Shown here: positions 1 to 9,777 of the stretch, piece after piece
Position numbering within the stretch: position 1 is the stretch's first letter
How the letters are laid out: each line of letters starts with the position of its first letter
Origin: Thiofilum sp.
Lineage (GTDB): Bacteria > Pseudomonadota > Gammaproteobacteria > Thiotrichales > Thiotrichaceae
Assembly (NCBI RefSeq): GCF_016711335.1
Contig: NZ_JADJTF010000001.1
Coordinates: 1,426,001 to 1,490,000 of the forward strand
Length of the DNA stretch: 64,000 nt
Direction of reading: 5' to 3'
Notes under the pieces: model-generated
Seen by the model: only the letters and a program-made list of their open reading frames with translations
Told to the model about the DNA's origin: nothing
Databases searched by the model: none
Position numbers and translations under genes: made by a program

Positions 1-1170
1 TTGGAGTTTGGCGATTAAGGCTTGGCGTTCAGTCTTACCACCCGCAATTTTAATACCAGCAAATACTTGAGCTTGGCGAGCATCTGCATAACGGTAGTTA
101 AACTCTGTAATGGAGCGATTCGCGATAGCCTCGCAAAACTGCTTAAAGCTGCCCGGACGCTCTGGAATAGTCACAGCCATTAGAATTTCGCGCCCTTCAC
201 CTAATTCAGCGCGTTCTGCAACATGGCGTAACCGATCAAAGCTAATATTTGCACCACTACAAACCGCTACTAGGTGTTGATCCTGACATTGCTGAGCTGC
301 AACATATTTTTTAATAGCTGCGACACTGAGTGCACCCGCTGGTTCTAAAACAGTACGAGTTGCCTCAAACACATCTTTAATCGCGGCACAGGTTTCATCC
401 GTATTGACTAAGATCACTTCATCGACAACTTCTCTAGCAATGGCAAAGGTTTGTTCGCCAATGAGTTTTACCGCCGCGCCATCAGCAAAGGTTCCAATCT
501 GATCGAGTTGGACGCGCTTTTGTGCATGGATAGCGGTGTAGAGGGTGGGTGCTTCTTCGTGTTCTACCGCGATAATTTTGGTATTGGGGCAAAGATATTT
601 AATATAGCTTCCCATCCCTGCCACTAGGCCACCACCACCTACGGTAATAAATACTGCATCAATAGGATCAGGATGTTGGCGCAATAGTTCTACTGCCACT
701 GTGCCTTGTCCGGCAATCACATCTAAATCATCAAAGGGATGGACAAAAGTCATACCTTCGGTGCGCTCTAATTCACGCGCATACAGATAGGCTTCATCAA
801 AATTATTGCCATGTAATACCGCATTGCCGCCTAAGGCTTTAACATTATTTACTTTAATATCAGGGGTAATCTTAGGCATGACAATCGTGGTTTTAATGCC
901 TAGTTTAGCACCTGATAAAGCCACACCTTGTGCATGATTTCCGGCTGAGGCGGTGACCACACCGCGAGCGCGTTCTTCGGCACTTAGTTGGTAAATTTTG
1001 TTAAATGCACCGCGTAATTTAAACGAAAAAACAGGCTGCGAGTCTTCACGTTTGAGAAAGACCTGATTGTTTAACCGTTGGCTGAGATTACGGGCATAAT
1101 CTAAAGATGTCTCGATGGCTACATCATAGACACGCGCTTTCAGGATGCGCTCTAGCAATGATTTATTCAT
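1..1170 (-). CDS. ilvA: Threonine ammonia-lyase (biosynthetic), 3' end cut by window edge
   Basis: Deaminates L-threonine to 2-oxobutanoate, the first committed step to isoleucine, in the cytoplasm with pyridoxal phosphate. The reverse-strand reading starts MNKSLLERILKARVYDVA and shows the PLP lysine motif FSFKLRGAFNK, then SAGNHAQGVA and the phosphate-binding glycine loop VGGGGLVAG, all typical of the family. About 390 residues are visible, reaching the start of the C-terminal ACT-like regulatory part (LMAVTIPERPGSFKQFC), where the isoleucine feedback domain should lie. The gene has no stop inside the window. It is divergent from rpiA across 108 bases. The identification is firm; only the C-terminus is missing. 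Confidence 0.95.
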   Translation of the reverse strand, partial: MNKSLLERILKARVYDVAIETSLDYARNLSQRLNNQVFLKREDSQPVFSFKLRGAFNKIYQLSAEERARGVVTASAGNHAQGVALSGAKLGIKTTIVMPKITPDIKVNNVKALGGNAVLHGNNFDEAYLYARELERTEGMTFVHPFDDLDVIAGQGTVAVELLRQHPDPIDAVFITVGGGGLVAGMGSYIKYLCPNTKIIAVEHEEAPTLYTAIHAQKRVQLDQIGTFADGAAVKLIGEQTFAIAREVVDEVILVNTDETCAAIKDVFEATRTVLEPAGALSVAAIKKYVAAQQCQDQHLVAVCSGANISFDRLRHVAERAELGEGREILMAVTIPERPGSFKQFCEAIANRSITEFNYRYADARQAQVFAGIKIAGGKTERQALIAKLQ

Positions 1171-1278
1171 GACCCAAATAGCTAATTTATAGTAGCTCGG
1201 TAGTATAGGGCAAACTAGGCTGAACTGATATGATCGAAAGCCTTGTTTATTGCACTGACTTTAGGAGAGAACTAGACG

Positions 1279-1938
1279 ATGACCCTAGATGACATGAAAA
1301 AAGCAGCAGCGGAAGCAGCACTGGATTATATTGATTTTGAAATGATTGTAGGGGTAGGAACGGGTTCTACAGCTAATCATTTTATTGATGCCTTAGCACG
1401 CGTAAAAGGCAAAATGGATGGAGCGGTTGCTAGCTCTATTGCGACGGCTGAGCGCCTGAAAAAACATAATATTCCCGTTTTAGAGCTGAATGATGTGGGG
1501 CAATTAGCGGTCTATGTGGATGGTGCGGATGAAGCCACTAAGCATTTACATTTAATCAAGGGTGGTGGTGGGGCTTTAACCCGTGAAAAGATCGTTGCAG
1601 GAGCCAGTGAAAAGTTTATTTGTATTGCTGATTATACCAAACTTGTACCTATGCTAGGTAAGTTTCCCTTGCCAGTAGAAGTCATTCCTATGGCGCGTTC
1701 TTTGGTAGGTCGAGAGTTAGTTAAATTAGGGGGGCAGCCTGCATTGCGTACTGGTTTTACCACGGATAATGGTAATTTAATTCTCGATGTCAGCGGTTTA
1801 GAAATTTTAAATCCAGTGGAATTGGAAACCTTAATCAATCAAATTCCGGGTGTGGTTACCGTTGGAATCTTTGCTCATCGTCCAGCAGATATATTAATTT
1901 TAGGTAGTGAAACAGGCCTGCAAACCTATAAGGTCTAA
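1279..1938 (+). CDS. rpiA: Ribose-5-phosphate isomerase A
   Basis: Interconverts ribose 5-phosphate and ribulose 5-phosphate in the non-oxidative pentose phosphate pathway. The 219-residue length equals that of the classical RpiA family. Visible motifs are the phosphate-binding loop GVGTGSTANHFI near residue 25, the DGADE active-site motif near residue 80, and KGGGGALTREKI with the catalytic Glu/Lys region near residue 95. The start is supported by GGAGAG about ten bases upstream. It is divergent from ilvA. It supplies pentose phosphates independently of the oxidative enzymes encoded at 52-54 kb. Confidence 0.96.
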   Translation: MTLDDMKKAAAEAALDYIDFEMIVGVGTGSTANHFIDALARVKGKMDGAVASSIATAERLKKHNIPVLELNDVGQLAVYVDGADEATKHLHLIKGGGGALTREKIVAGASEKFICIADYTKLVPMLGKFPLPVEVIPMARSLVGRELVKLGGQPALRTGFTTDNGNLILDVSGLEILNPVELETLINQIPGVVTVGIFAHRPADILILGSETGLQTYKV

Positions 1939-2043
1939 TTATTAGACCTCTATAGTATGGTTTAAAAGTAGGATTTAACCCATCCTAAGCAGTTACCAAA
2001 ACCTGATTCCCTTTAGCTTACTGATAAGCAACTCCTATTAGGC

Positions 2044-2091
2044 GCTGAATATTCTCTGAATACTTTTATTAAGCTTCAGAGAGTATTCAGC
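2044..2091. terminator. 17-bp stem-loop downstream of rpiA
   Basis: Arms 2044-2060 and 2075-2091 are inverted copies with one mismatch, around a 14-base loop. The hairpin is long but has no clear following T-run, so it may be a weak or factor-assisted terminator, or a structured leader. Apart from it, the 303-base stretch between rpiA and the next gene (1939-2241) shows no gene. Confidence 0.4.
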
Positions 2092-2241
2092 TTAGAGCCA
2101 GTTTATAAAAGCATACCGTTGTAGTCATGATGACAAACCAATCACCCTACTGTTGTTATTTACTTTACTAATGGCTACAATGATTCTCATCTAAAGCCTA
2201 GATTAATAACATAATTAATAATTATAAGAGTAGGGCTGGTT

Positions 2242-5200
2242 ATGCTGTTTGCACTAAGTTGCCATCTAAAACGTTTTATTCTGATTTTATTCCTAGTAAT
2301 GAGTTACTGCCAAACTATTTTCGCAAACTCAGAACTGTTAACAAAACAAGGTCAACTTAATTCCGTGCATAATAATGTTTCCGATATGCAGTGGATTTTA
2401 GGTTATCGAAATCAATCTACCCAACTATTAAATAATGTAATTTTGCTTGATGTTATGGACGGCGGGCAGAGTCTCGTGCCGAGCAGTCTCAATGTACCCG
2501 CTGAATGGTCAGTGACTTATTCTACCAACCAAGGGCAAAGCTATAGCTACGACGGTTCTATCACGGGCATCAATGCCATTAAATTTACGAATCCCTATGT
2601 ACTACCTAATGGCGATGGTGAAGCGCGTTTAATGTCTTTGCCCTTAGCGGGTGGAGTTAAAATGGAAGGCGGTGGAGATGGCTTTGCTCCGGTATTAATG
2701 CCTAATGGTAGGATTATGGGCGTAAATCATCATTTAGCAGATGCTGTATTATGGTGCTATGACCTGAATACTCGTGCTACTTGCCCTAGTTATCCCAGAA
2801 AATTAGGCGCTGCGAATGGTATGTCTCCTATGGTAGTGCGTAAAGGTTTAAGGCTTTATATAGGCGATGATTCGGGCGGTAATTCTTATGGGCAAGCGGG
2901 TAAGATTTATTGTTGGGATACGGAAACGCATAGTGCTTGTGGTAGCAGCCCTGTAGTCGAGGGCGGAGGCTATGTGGGGCCCGTTGAGATTAATAATAAG
3001 CTCTATGTGTGGACACGTAATGGCACTATCGATTGTTATGACCCCAATGCGGGTTTAAAGCGTTGCGCTAATTTTAGCCCTGTCCCTATAGGGCTTAATG
3101 CACTGGACAGTAAGGTCTGGTGGGAAAATGGTAATGATTTATTAGTCATTAACTCTCGTTTATATGTCGCCAATACCGAGGGTAAGTTAGCTTGTTTTGA
3201 TGCCACCACACAGGCTAAATGTGTATGGACGCAAAATCCTATCAGCACGGTTAAAAGCTATACCAGTCTATTTAAGCGTTTAGATGCAAGTGGACAAGTC
3301 ACTGGGGTGTGTGCAGCAGGTTATAAGCAAAATGCATTGTGCTATGACTTAAACGGTAATCAACCTTCTAGTGTACCGGTTGCACCGGTGCATGCAGTGC
3401 AGGCAGGTATCAATGCTCAACACGAAGTCTATTACGGCTCACGGGTATTATTTCCGCAAATGTACCCCGAAAATAGTTTAGGGTGTTGGGATTGGGCGAC
3501 TTCGGCTCCTTGTAAAGGAGCGCAGTTTACTAATGGTATTTTGGGGCAAAATACGGCGGGTTTGCCCTATGGTTTAGCTATTGAAGGCGTGTGTGCTTAT
3601 TCATTTGGGGATGAGGGCACTTTATTGTCATGGGACATAGAAACCGGAGCGAGTCCTTGTCGCCGTGTGTCGGGTGCGATGCAGGTGAGCCTTACACCGC
3701 TGAGTTGTGCGGCTACGCCCAGCCAACCGCGTTGGGACAAGATTAAAATTCTAGATGCGAATTTGGCACAAGGAGCAGAGTTTCAGTCGCTTAAAATCAA
3801 AGTACTCAATGCCAAAACAGGTGCAATCCTTATTGGTGACACAGAAGCGGTGAATACTAATGGCGAGATGGATATTTCGTTTATTTCATCCGCTATTGAT
3901 CGGCTGGAGTTAATTGCGCAAGGGGAGGCGGTGGATACGGTACCTTGGCGTGATGGTGTGCCCCCCAAAATTGCCCTACTTTATACTAGAGATCAGCCTG
4001 CTAAATTCTGTTATCGCAGTACCGCCACCTGTACGACTAGCACTAGACCGGTAAGCAATCAGCTTCTGTCTAACTATGGTGGCAGTGTCACGGCACAAAT
4101 GGATGCTTGCAATCTTGCGCCGGTGGTGAATGTATTTGATAACTTGGAGTATTTAAATTCTCAATCAGGCGTGGTTGTGGATGTGTACTCCACCGATGAT
4201 AAGGATGCCGAGAGTAATGGCTTAAAATATAGCTTATCGGGTGTCGATGCTCATTTATTTAATATTGATGTTAATACGGGCGTCATTACTTTTAAATCAC
4301 CGCCTGATTATGCTAAGCCCCTCGATGCGGATAAAAATAATTTGTATCAAGTGACTGTAACCGTCACCGACCGCCAAGGAGCGATGACCACCAAACAGGT
4401 CACGATTGCGGTCGAGAGCGATATAGATGGTGATGGTATTAAAGATGAACTCGATGATGATATGGATGGTGATGGTATTCCTAATGATAAGGAAGGGGAT
4501 GGTGATTTAGACGGAGACGGTATCCCCAGTAAGCGTGATCCTCATGAGCTTCCTACGGCTTTTATGAAAATCAAAGTGCTATTCCAAGGCGCTTACGACG
4601 CCAATACCGGATTAATGCGTGATGACTTAAGACGTTTAGGGTTAATTCCCCTAAAACAACCCTATGGCGCGATCCTAAATAGTATGTATGAAGGTACGGA
4701 AAGCCTTGATCCTAGTCTATTGCAACGTACTGACGCTAACGCTCCTGTGGATTGGGTCTTATTGGAACTCAGAAAGGCGGATGCCCAAGCCACGCTCGTG
4801 ACGCATCGGGCGGCTATCGTATTGCGTAATGGCGATATTATTGATCCTATGACAGCGAATACGACCTTAAAAATCGCTCCGATTCCAGCAGGCTATTATT
4901 ATGTAGTAGTAAGACACCGTAATCATGCGGCGATTGTGACTAAGCCTGCTATTTGGTTATCCACTGCTATGAGTTCTCTAGATTTCACAGAACCTAGTTT
5001 AAACTTAAGTGGGGAAGAGCTAGCTCAAGTGATTCAAAATAACCGTAGTATGATGTCTGCGGGCGATGGTAATCAGGACGGTAGAATTATTGTCAGTGGT
5101 CCCAATAATGATATGAATGTAATTTTAGAACAGGTGTTGCGTGACCCCGGTAATAAAATTGTTAATCTTAATTATAAAATCACTAGCTATAATATTGCCG

Positions 5201-5382
5201 ATTATGATTTAAATGGCTATACCTTGTTTTCAGGTCCTAATAATGACACCAATACCTTAATGAGTGCGATTGTGAGTCATCAGGGTAATCCGGCTAAGAA
5301 TATGAATTATATTATTACTTCTGGACTACGTTTATTATTAGATGAACGTCCTTTGTCACCTTATCCGGCGCAAAAGCAATAG
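2242..5382 (+). CDS. Large secreted propeller / cadherin-like / Ca-binding repeat protein
   Basis: Not a named protein. Residues 1-28 form a signal peptide (hydrophobic FILILFLVM, then TIFANS). Residues about 170-475 hold seven motifs spaced about 40-55 residues apart, of the form C-aromatic-D-x-x-T...C (CYDLNTRATC, CWDTETHSAC, CFDATTQAKC, CWDWATSAPC and variants), which fits a seven-bladed beta-propeller with a possible disulfide in most blades. About residues 624-730 look cadherin-like (FNIDVNTGVITF, VTVTVTDRQG). An Asp-rich thrombospondin-type-3-like stretch (DIDGDGIKDELDDD, DGDGIPNDKEGDGD) follows near 727-767. Near 941 and 987 are two dockerin-like loops (GDGNQDGRIIVSGPNNDMN and DYDLNGYTLFSGPNNDTN). 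I infer an extracellular, calcium-stabilised adhesion or matrix protein. Its 3' end overlaps lptG by 27 bases, tail to tail. Confidence 0.8.
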   Translation: MLFALSCHLKRFILILFLVMSYCQTIFANSELLTKQGQLNSVHNNVSDMQWILGYRNQSTQLLNNVILLDVMDGGQSLVPSSLNVPAEWSVTYSTNQGQSYSYDGSITGINAIKFTNPYVLPNGDGEARLMSLPLAGGVKMEGGGDGFAPVLMPNGRIMGVNHHLADAVLWCYDLNTRATCPSYPRKLGAANGMSPMVVRKGLRLYIGDDSGGNSYGQAGKIYCWDTETHSACGSSPVVEGGGYVGPVEINNKLYVWTRNGTIDCYDPNAGLKRCANFSPVPIGLNALDSKVWWENGNDLLVINSRLYVANTEGKLACFDATTQAKCVWTQNPISTVKSYTSLFKRLDASGQVTGVCAAGYKQNALCYDLNGNQPSSVPVAPVHAVQAGINAQHEVYYGSRVLFPQMYPENSLGCWDWATSAPCKGAQFTNGILGQNTAGLPYGLAIEGVCAYSFGDEGTLLSWDIETGASPCRRVSGAMQVSLTPLSCAATPSQPRWDKIKILDANLAQGAEFQSLKIKVLNAKTGAILIGDTEAVNTNGEMDISFISSAIDRLELIAQGEAVDTVPWRDGVPPKIALLYTRDQPAKFCYRSTATCTTSTRPVSNQLLSNYGGSVTAQMDACNLAPVVNVFDNLEYLNSQSGVVVDVYSTDDKDAESNGLKYSLSGVDAHLFNIDVNTGVITFKSPPDYAKPLDADKNNLYQVTVTVTDRQGAMTTKQVTIAVESDIDGDGIKDELDDDMDGDGIPNDKEGDGDLDGDGIPSKRDPHELPTAFMKIKVLFQGAYDANTGLMRDDLRRLGLIPLKQPYGAILNSMYEGTESLDPSLLQRTDANAPVDWVLLELRKADAQATLVTHRAAIVLRNGDIIDPMTANTTLKIAPIPAGYYYVVVRHRNHAAIVTKPAIWLSTAMSSLDFTEPSLNLSGEELAQVIQNNRSMMSAGDGNQDGRIIVSGPNNDMNVILEQVLRDPGNKIVNLNYKITSYNIADYDLNGYTLFSGPNNDTNTLMSAIVSHQGNPAKNMNYIITSGLRLLLDERPLSPYPAQKQ

Positions 5383-6423
5383 ACCTAAGAGTAAAAATAC
5401 TAATAACGGGGCTACCGCTGCATAAAGCGGTGGTAGCCCATAGACTAAACTACTATTACCCGCAATGCGATTCAGTAAATAAAACCCAAGACCAATTAAA
5501 ATGCCTATAAAAACACGTTGCCCAGCACCGACACTACGTTGTGAACCAAAGACTAGGGGGGCGGCTAACAGGATCATGACTAAGGTCGCTAGTGGGCTAG
5601 TAAAGTGAGTCCAATAGGCTAATTCGTAAGGGGCACTATTTAAATTATTAGCTTCTTGATGGGCAATGAAATCAGCTAATTCTGCGGCTGCCAATTGTTG
5701 GGGGCGCATAGCTGCAATGGTTAAAGTATCGGGACTAATAAAATCAGTTACTTTACGCTCAGGTGTGGTCAGATACTCGACTGAGTTGGGTTTAAATAGT
5801 TGAGTACGTATAGCGTTGAAGTGCCAAATACCTTGTTGATAGTTGGCTTTAGCAATAGTCTCAATATAACTCAATTGCCCTTGCTTAAGATCAATCGCAT
5901 AAATAGTGATACCCTCTAAAACCGTATTAGACCAGACCTGCTTAATGCTCACCCTATAAGCACCGTGCTTAATCCAGACTCCTTTAGCATTCACCGCGAT
6001 ATTTTGCTGTAATTGATTGGCTTTAAAGGTTTGTGCAGTGAGATTAGCTCTAGGTGTAATCCATTCACCCAATACAATCGTAATAGCGACCAATATTAAA
6101 CCTAATTTTAAAGTCATACCTACTATTTGACCGATTGATAATCCAGCCGCACGCATAGCAGTCAGTTCGTGAGTAGTACTAAGACTACCTAAGCCTAAGA
6201 GTGTGCCGATTAACGTGGCAGTGGGGAAAAACTCGTATAGCGTTTTAGGGATACCATAGGCAACGTACACTAAGGCTTGTAAGGTTCCATAACCGGTATT
6301 GGGATTAATATCGCCTAGCTCCCCTAAAAAAGCGAAAAAGGCAGCTAGTAAGGTTAATAGCACCCAAGTGCCTAAAATACTGAGCGCAACCACTTTCCAG
6401 ATATAGCGTTCTAGTAGAGTCAT
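5356..6423 (-). CDS. lptG: LPS export ABC permease LptG
   Basis: Inner-membrane permease that, with LptF and the LptB ATPase, extracts lipopolysaccharide and passes it to the LptC/LptA bridge. The chosen start (MTLLERYIWKVVALSILG) gives 355 residues, the usual LptG length, and its ATG shares one base with the lptF stop (TAATG), implying translational coupling. Visible features are an N-terminal membrane segment, the coupling-helix region TTHELTAMRAAGLSIGQI, a periplasmic beta-jellyroll middle (about residues 120-250) and three C-terminal membrane helices. A longer upstream reading exists but runs into lptF. LptB, LptA and LptC are not in the window. Confidence 0.94.
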   Translation of the reverse strand: MTLLERYIWKVVALSILGTWVLLTLLAAFFAFLGELGDINPNTGYGTLQALVYVAYGIPKTLYEFFPTATLIGTLLGLGSLSTTHELTAMRAAGLSIGQIVGMTLKLGLILVAITIVLGEWITPRANLTAQTFKANQLQQNIAVNAKGVWIKHGAYRVSIKQVWSNTVLEGITIYAIDLKQGQLSYIETIAKANYQQGIWHFNAIRTQLFKPNSVEYLTTPERKVTDFISPDTLTIAAMRPQQLAAAELADFIAHQEANNLNSAPYELAYWTHFTSPLATLVMILLAAPLVFGSQRSVGAGQRVFIGILIGLGFYLLNRIAGNSSLVYGLPPLYAAVAPLLVFLLLGLLLLRRIR

Positions 6424-7487
6424 TAGCGTGGACTCCCATAAAAACGTTTCAAGAGCCACAGCCCTAATACCAATACTGATCCATGTACCCACCACATACC
6501 GATTGCAGCGGGTAGCGCATCACGCTCTAACAAACCGCGAATACTCACCAACACATTGGCGTAGACCAGATAAATTAAAATCATCCACATGACTTTGCCA
6601 TAGCGTCCCTGACGTGGTTTGGTATAACTCATAGGGAAGGCTAAAAACGCCATTAAAGGCGCTGACAAAATGATGGATAAGCGCCATTGCAGCTCCGCCT
6701 GAGCCGCAGGGCCACCGATAGCGAGTAATTCAAGCGTGGGAGTCGCTTGGATAGTATTGGCTGAGGCAAAGCTGCGTAAAGGAATACGAATCCCATGTTC
6801 ACTGAACCGTACTACTGATAAACCTCTATGCGGATCATTTTCATAGCGATAGCCATCGCGTATTTCCAAAAAACGTTCTTTATTGACCGTATCCACAAAT
6901 AAAATCGCTGAGCGTGCCCAAATAATAGTCTCCTTATCCTGATCTTGTAAGCGCACAAAAAAGCGCTCCATCACTGTATTATTTTGGGTCAAAGATTCTG
7001 CTAATAAGGTGTAATTACGTTCATTACTACCCGAAGTGACAAACTCACCGGCTGGAATTCCGGCGGCTTCAGGGCGTTGCTGGATTTCACGACGTAAGTC
7101 TTCGTTTTTAGTTTCGATCATGGGGGAGGCGACTAACACCAAGGCGGCTAATAATAACGTTAGCGGAATGACTAAACTATAAATAGCTCGATAGAAGTGG
7201 CGGGGAGCCATACCCGCCGCTCGCATCGCCATCAGCTCTGAGTCACCCGTCAAACGTCCAAACGCCAACATCATACCGATAATTAAGGCCACTGGCATAA
7301 GGCGAATCACGTTTTTCAGTGAGCCATACCAGAGTAAGTTACTCAATAAATCTAAAGGTAACTCGCCCGCAGTAGCAGCAGAGAGCAATTGCACAAACGT
7401 ATTGCCCACAATAATTAGGGTCAGAATGAGTAAAGTAGCGGCAAAGTTTTGCGCAATTTCTTGGACTAAATAGCGATTAATAATCAT
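6423..7487 (-). CDS. lptF: LPS export ABC permease LptF
   Basis: Partner permease of LptG in the LptB2FG lipopolysaccharide extractor. It has 354 residues with the family layout: an N-terminal helix (MIINRYLVQEIAQNFAATLLILTLIIVGN), the coupling region GDSELMAMRAAGMAPRHFYRA, a periplasmic domain with NERNYTLLAE and FLEIRDGYRYENDP, and C-terminal helices ending in VLVLGLWLLKRFYG. It is first in a two-gene operon with lptG. The 192 bases upstream (7488-7679) separate it from the divergent ankyrin gene and must hold both promoters; I could not pick them out with confidence. Confidence 0.94.
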   Translation of the reverse strand: MIINRYLVQEIAQNFAATLLILTLIIVGNTFVQLLSAATAGELPLDLLSNLLWYGSLKNVIRLMPVALIIGMMLAFGRLTGDSELMAMRAAGMAPRHFYRAIYSLVIPLTLLLAALVLVASPMIETKNEDLRREIQQRPEAAGIPAGEFVTSGSNERNYTLLAESLTQNNTVMERFFVRLQDQDKETIIWARSAILFVDTVNKERFLEIRDGYRYENDPHRGLSVVRFSEHGIRIPLRSFASANTIQATPTLELLAIGGPAAQAELQWRLSIILSAPLMAFLAFPMSYTKPRQGRYGKVMWMILIYLVYANVLVSIRGLLERDALPAAIGMWWVHGSVLVLGLWLLKRFYGSPR

Positions 7488-7679
7488 ATAAAGCGCGATA
7501 GTAATAGGTGCAAGCGATTGTAACAGGTGTTGCGAAATGAAGTCTTGTTACGGTAGTAGCTAAAATTAGCCTTTATATCGTGATCATTTGGTTTTATGGT
7601 CTTAATCGATTTACAGTGAAATCATAGGTATACCTTAGGACGAATCCCCTGAAACCCTTATGAGTAATACAGCTCTAGG

Positions 7680-8528
7680 ATGATGTTTGTATTATCAGGT
7701 ACAACATTTATGAACCCACAAATTGGTAAATTTTCTAAATTGAACCAGCGCTCGTTGGCTTATCTAGTGCTCTCAACCACCGCCTTGTTCGCAACCACCA
7801 CTCAGGCGGCTAATATTGATTATGAGCGGGCAGTGCAAGCCAATAGTGAATCCGCTTGGGATTACGCTCCCGCTCAAGAGCCGACTGAGTATGCTGATGA
7901 AGTAGCTGAGGTAGCAAGAGCGCCCGCCGCTCCTGCGGTCGTGCGCATTAATCCAGCTTATAATCAGCGTCTTATGGAGACTATTCGGCGTGGTGATTTA
8001 GCTCAAGTGAAATGGCTATTGGCTAATGGGGCTGATCCAGAATATCGCAACGACCCCTCCGGCATGACACCTATGCACTTAGCGGCCAAGTCGGGTTGGG
8101 TGCAATTAGCTCAGTTATTACACGACGCAGGGGGGAATTTTATGCAAGCTAGCCCTAATGGGACGACCTATTTGCATATTGCAGCCGCTTCTAATCGCTT
8201 GCCCATGGTGAAGTACCTACTCAGTATCGGTCTGGATGCTAATGCTCGTACTCACAAAGGCTGGACACCTTTACATCATGCGGCACGCTTTGGTAGCTAC
8301 GAGGTTGCGGAGTATCTGCTTAATCAAGGTGCAAACCCTAATGTCTATAATTCAGACGGTTTCACGGCGGTGGGATTAGCGGAAAACTTAAACCATTACG
8401 AAGCGGCTAATTTATTACAAAGTGTAACCCAAGTAGCTATCCGTACCCAACCTAGAGCGGTGCAGACACGGGTAGCACGCAGCAGTAATAAGGAACGGCG
8501 TACCTTACTAAGTCGCTTAGGTTTTTAA
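7680..8528 (+). CDS. Exported ankyrin-repeat protein
   Basis: Ankyrin-repeat protein of unknown role, probably periplasmic. A signal peptide ends near LSTTALFATTTQA (around residue 43 of this reading). The start is uncertain: ATG at 7680 has AGG directly next to it, while ATG at 7710 (MNPQIGKFSKLN) gives a more typical signal peptide. After a Pro/Ala linker there are about four ankyrin units (residues about 100-250), seen in GMTPMHLAAKSGW, GTTYLHIAAASNRL and GWTPLHHAARFGSYEVAEYLL, each followed by a GADP/GLDAN/GANPN-type turn. The tail is basic (VARSSNKERRTLLSRLGF). Ankyrin domains usually bind proteins; no partner is suggested by context. The 3' end overlaps hemW by a few bases. Confidence 0.85.
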   Translation: MMFVLSGTTFMNPQIGKFSKLNQRSLAYLVLSTTALFATTTQAANIDYERAVQANSESAWDYAPAQEPTEYADEVAEVARAPAAPAVVRINPAYNQRLMETIRRGDLAQVKWLLANGADPEYRNDPSGMTPMHLAAKSGWVQLAQLLHDAGGNFMQASPNGTTYLHIAAASNRLPMVKYLLSIGLDANARTHKGWTPLHHAARFGSYEVAEYLLNQGANPNVYNSDGFTAVGLAENLNHYEAANLLQSVTQVAIRTQPRAVQTRVARSSNKERRTLLSRLGF

Positions 8529-9688
8529 GCTCCAGCAGGTAGAAATAATTCAATGGTATTATTTAAAAACTGCCAGCCTAATTCAGTAGGTTCAATCCAG
8601 TCGGGTGTTGTCTGGATTAAGCCTTGTTGCTCACCCTGAGCGATAATAGATTGAATTAGGTCTGCATTCACCCCCGTGCGCTCACTAAAAAGGCTGCGCC
8701 TAAAACCCTGTTTTAAGCGTAGAGCATTGAGCATAAACTCAAAACCTAAATGCTCCGGTGCTAAGGTATTAACTTGAGTGCGTGCGGAAGCGGTTTGGGT
8801 ACTTTGCATATAGACATCGGGTTGGCGAGCTTTTTGATAGCGGGTAATGCTTAGGTTGCCCTGCTCAGTGTAGTGAGAAATCTTGCCATGCGCTCCTGCT
8901 CCAATGCCTATATAGTCACCAAATTCCCAATAATTACGATTATGTCGGCATTCTCGTCCTGCTTGTGCATGAGCTGAGACTTCATATTGTTTAAATCCCG
9001 CTGCTGCTAGCAATGCTTGTCCCGCTTGTTGTATATCAGCGCTTAAGTCGTCATCAGGTAGCGGTGGTGGGTATTTAGCAAACAGTGTATTAGGCTCAAG
9101 TGTGAGTTGATACCACGACAGATGTGTCGGTTGTAAAGCGATTGCTTGGGTCAAATCAGCTAAAGCTTGTTCTAGGGTTTGTTCAGGGAGAGCAAACATT
9201 AGGTCTAAATTAAAATTATCAAAGCCTGCTAGGCGAGCAATGTCTGCTGCTCTAAGTGCCTCTTCTTGATTATGAATACGCCCCAAGACATGTAACTGTT
9301 TAGGATTAAAGCTTTGAATTCCAATCGATAGGCGGTTGATGCCTAATTCACGATAGGTTTTAAACTTAGCTTGCTCGAAGGTTCCCGGATTGGCCTCTAG
9401 GGTAATTTCCAAAGAAGTGCGCAGAGGCAATAAAGCACGAATCCCAGACAGCAGTCTATCAAGTGCTTCGGGTGAGAATAGGCTAGGGGTTCCCCCACCT
9501 ATAAAAATACTTTCTAAGCGCCGCCCCCAAATGCTGGGTAATTCCTGCGCTAAATCATGAAGTAAAGCATCAATATACCGTTGTTCTGGTAACTGCTGCG
9601 GTGCTGCATGCGAATTAAAGTCGCAATAAGGGCACTTACGTACACACCAAGGAATATGAATATAAAGCGCTAAAGGAATAGCCTGCAT
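8525..9688 (-). CDS. hemW: Heme chaperone HemW (radical SAM, HemN-like)
   Basis: Radical SAM protein of the oxygen-independent coproporphyrinogen oxidase family. The HemW branch is known to bind heme and act as a heme chaperone rather than an oxidase. The CX3CX2C cluster motif is seen at the start (WCVRKCPYCDFNSH), then GGGTPSLF for SAM binding, LEANPGTFE, GINRLSIGIQSF and the C-terminal HemN-type helical part. I start at MQAIPLALYIHIPW (9688); the longer reading from 9718 adds ten atypical residues. HemW lacks the extra N-terminal Cys of true HemN, and this length (387 residues) fits HemW. The gene usually lies next to rdgB/rph; that context is absent here. Confidence 0.9.
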   Translation of the reverse strand: MQAIPLALYIHIPWCVRKCPYCDFNSHAAPQQLPEQRYIDALLHDLAQELPSIWGRRLESIFIGGGTPSLFSPEALDRLLSGIRALLPLRTSLEITLEANPGTFEQAKFKTYRELGINRLSIGIQSFNPKQLHVLGRIHNQEEALRAADIARLAGFDNFNLDLMFALPEQTLEQALADLTQAIALQPTHLSWYQLTLEPNTLFAKYPPPLPDDDLSADIQQAGQALLAAAGFKQYEVSAHAQAGRECRHNRNYWEFGDYIGIGAGAHGKISHYTEQGNLSITRYQKARQPDVYMQSTQTASARTQVNTLAPEHLGFEFMLNALRLKQGFRRSLFSERTGVNADLIQSIIAQGEQQGLIQTTPDWIEPTELGWQFLNNTIELFLPAGA

Positions 9689-9777
9689 AAAGAAGTACTC
9701 AGTACCTAAAAGACGCACAGGCTAGCACGCTACACTAAGGAACGAAAATAAGCAGGTTGCTTAGGGCAAGTAATCAT

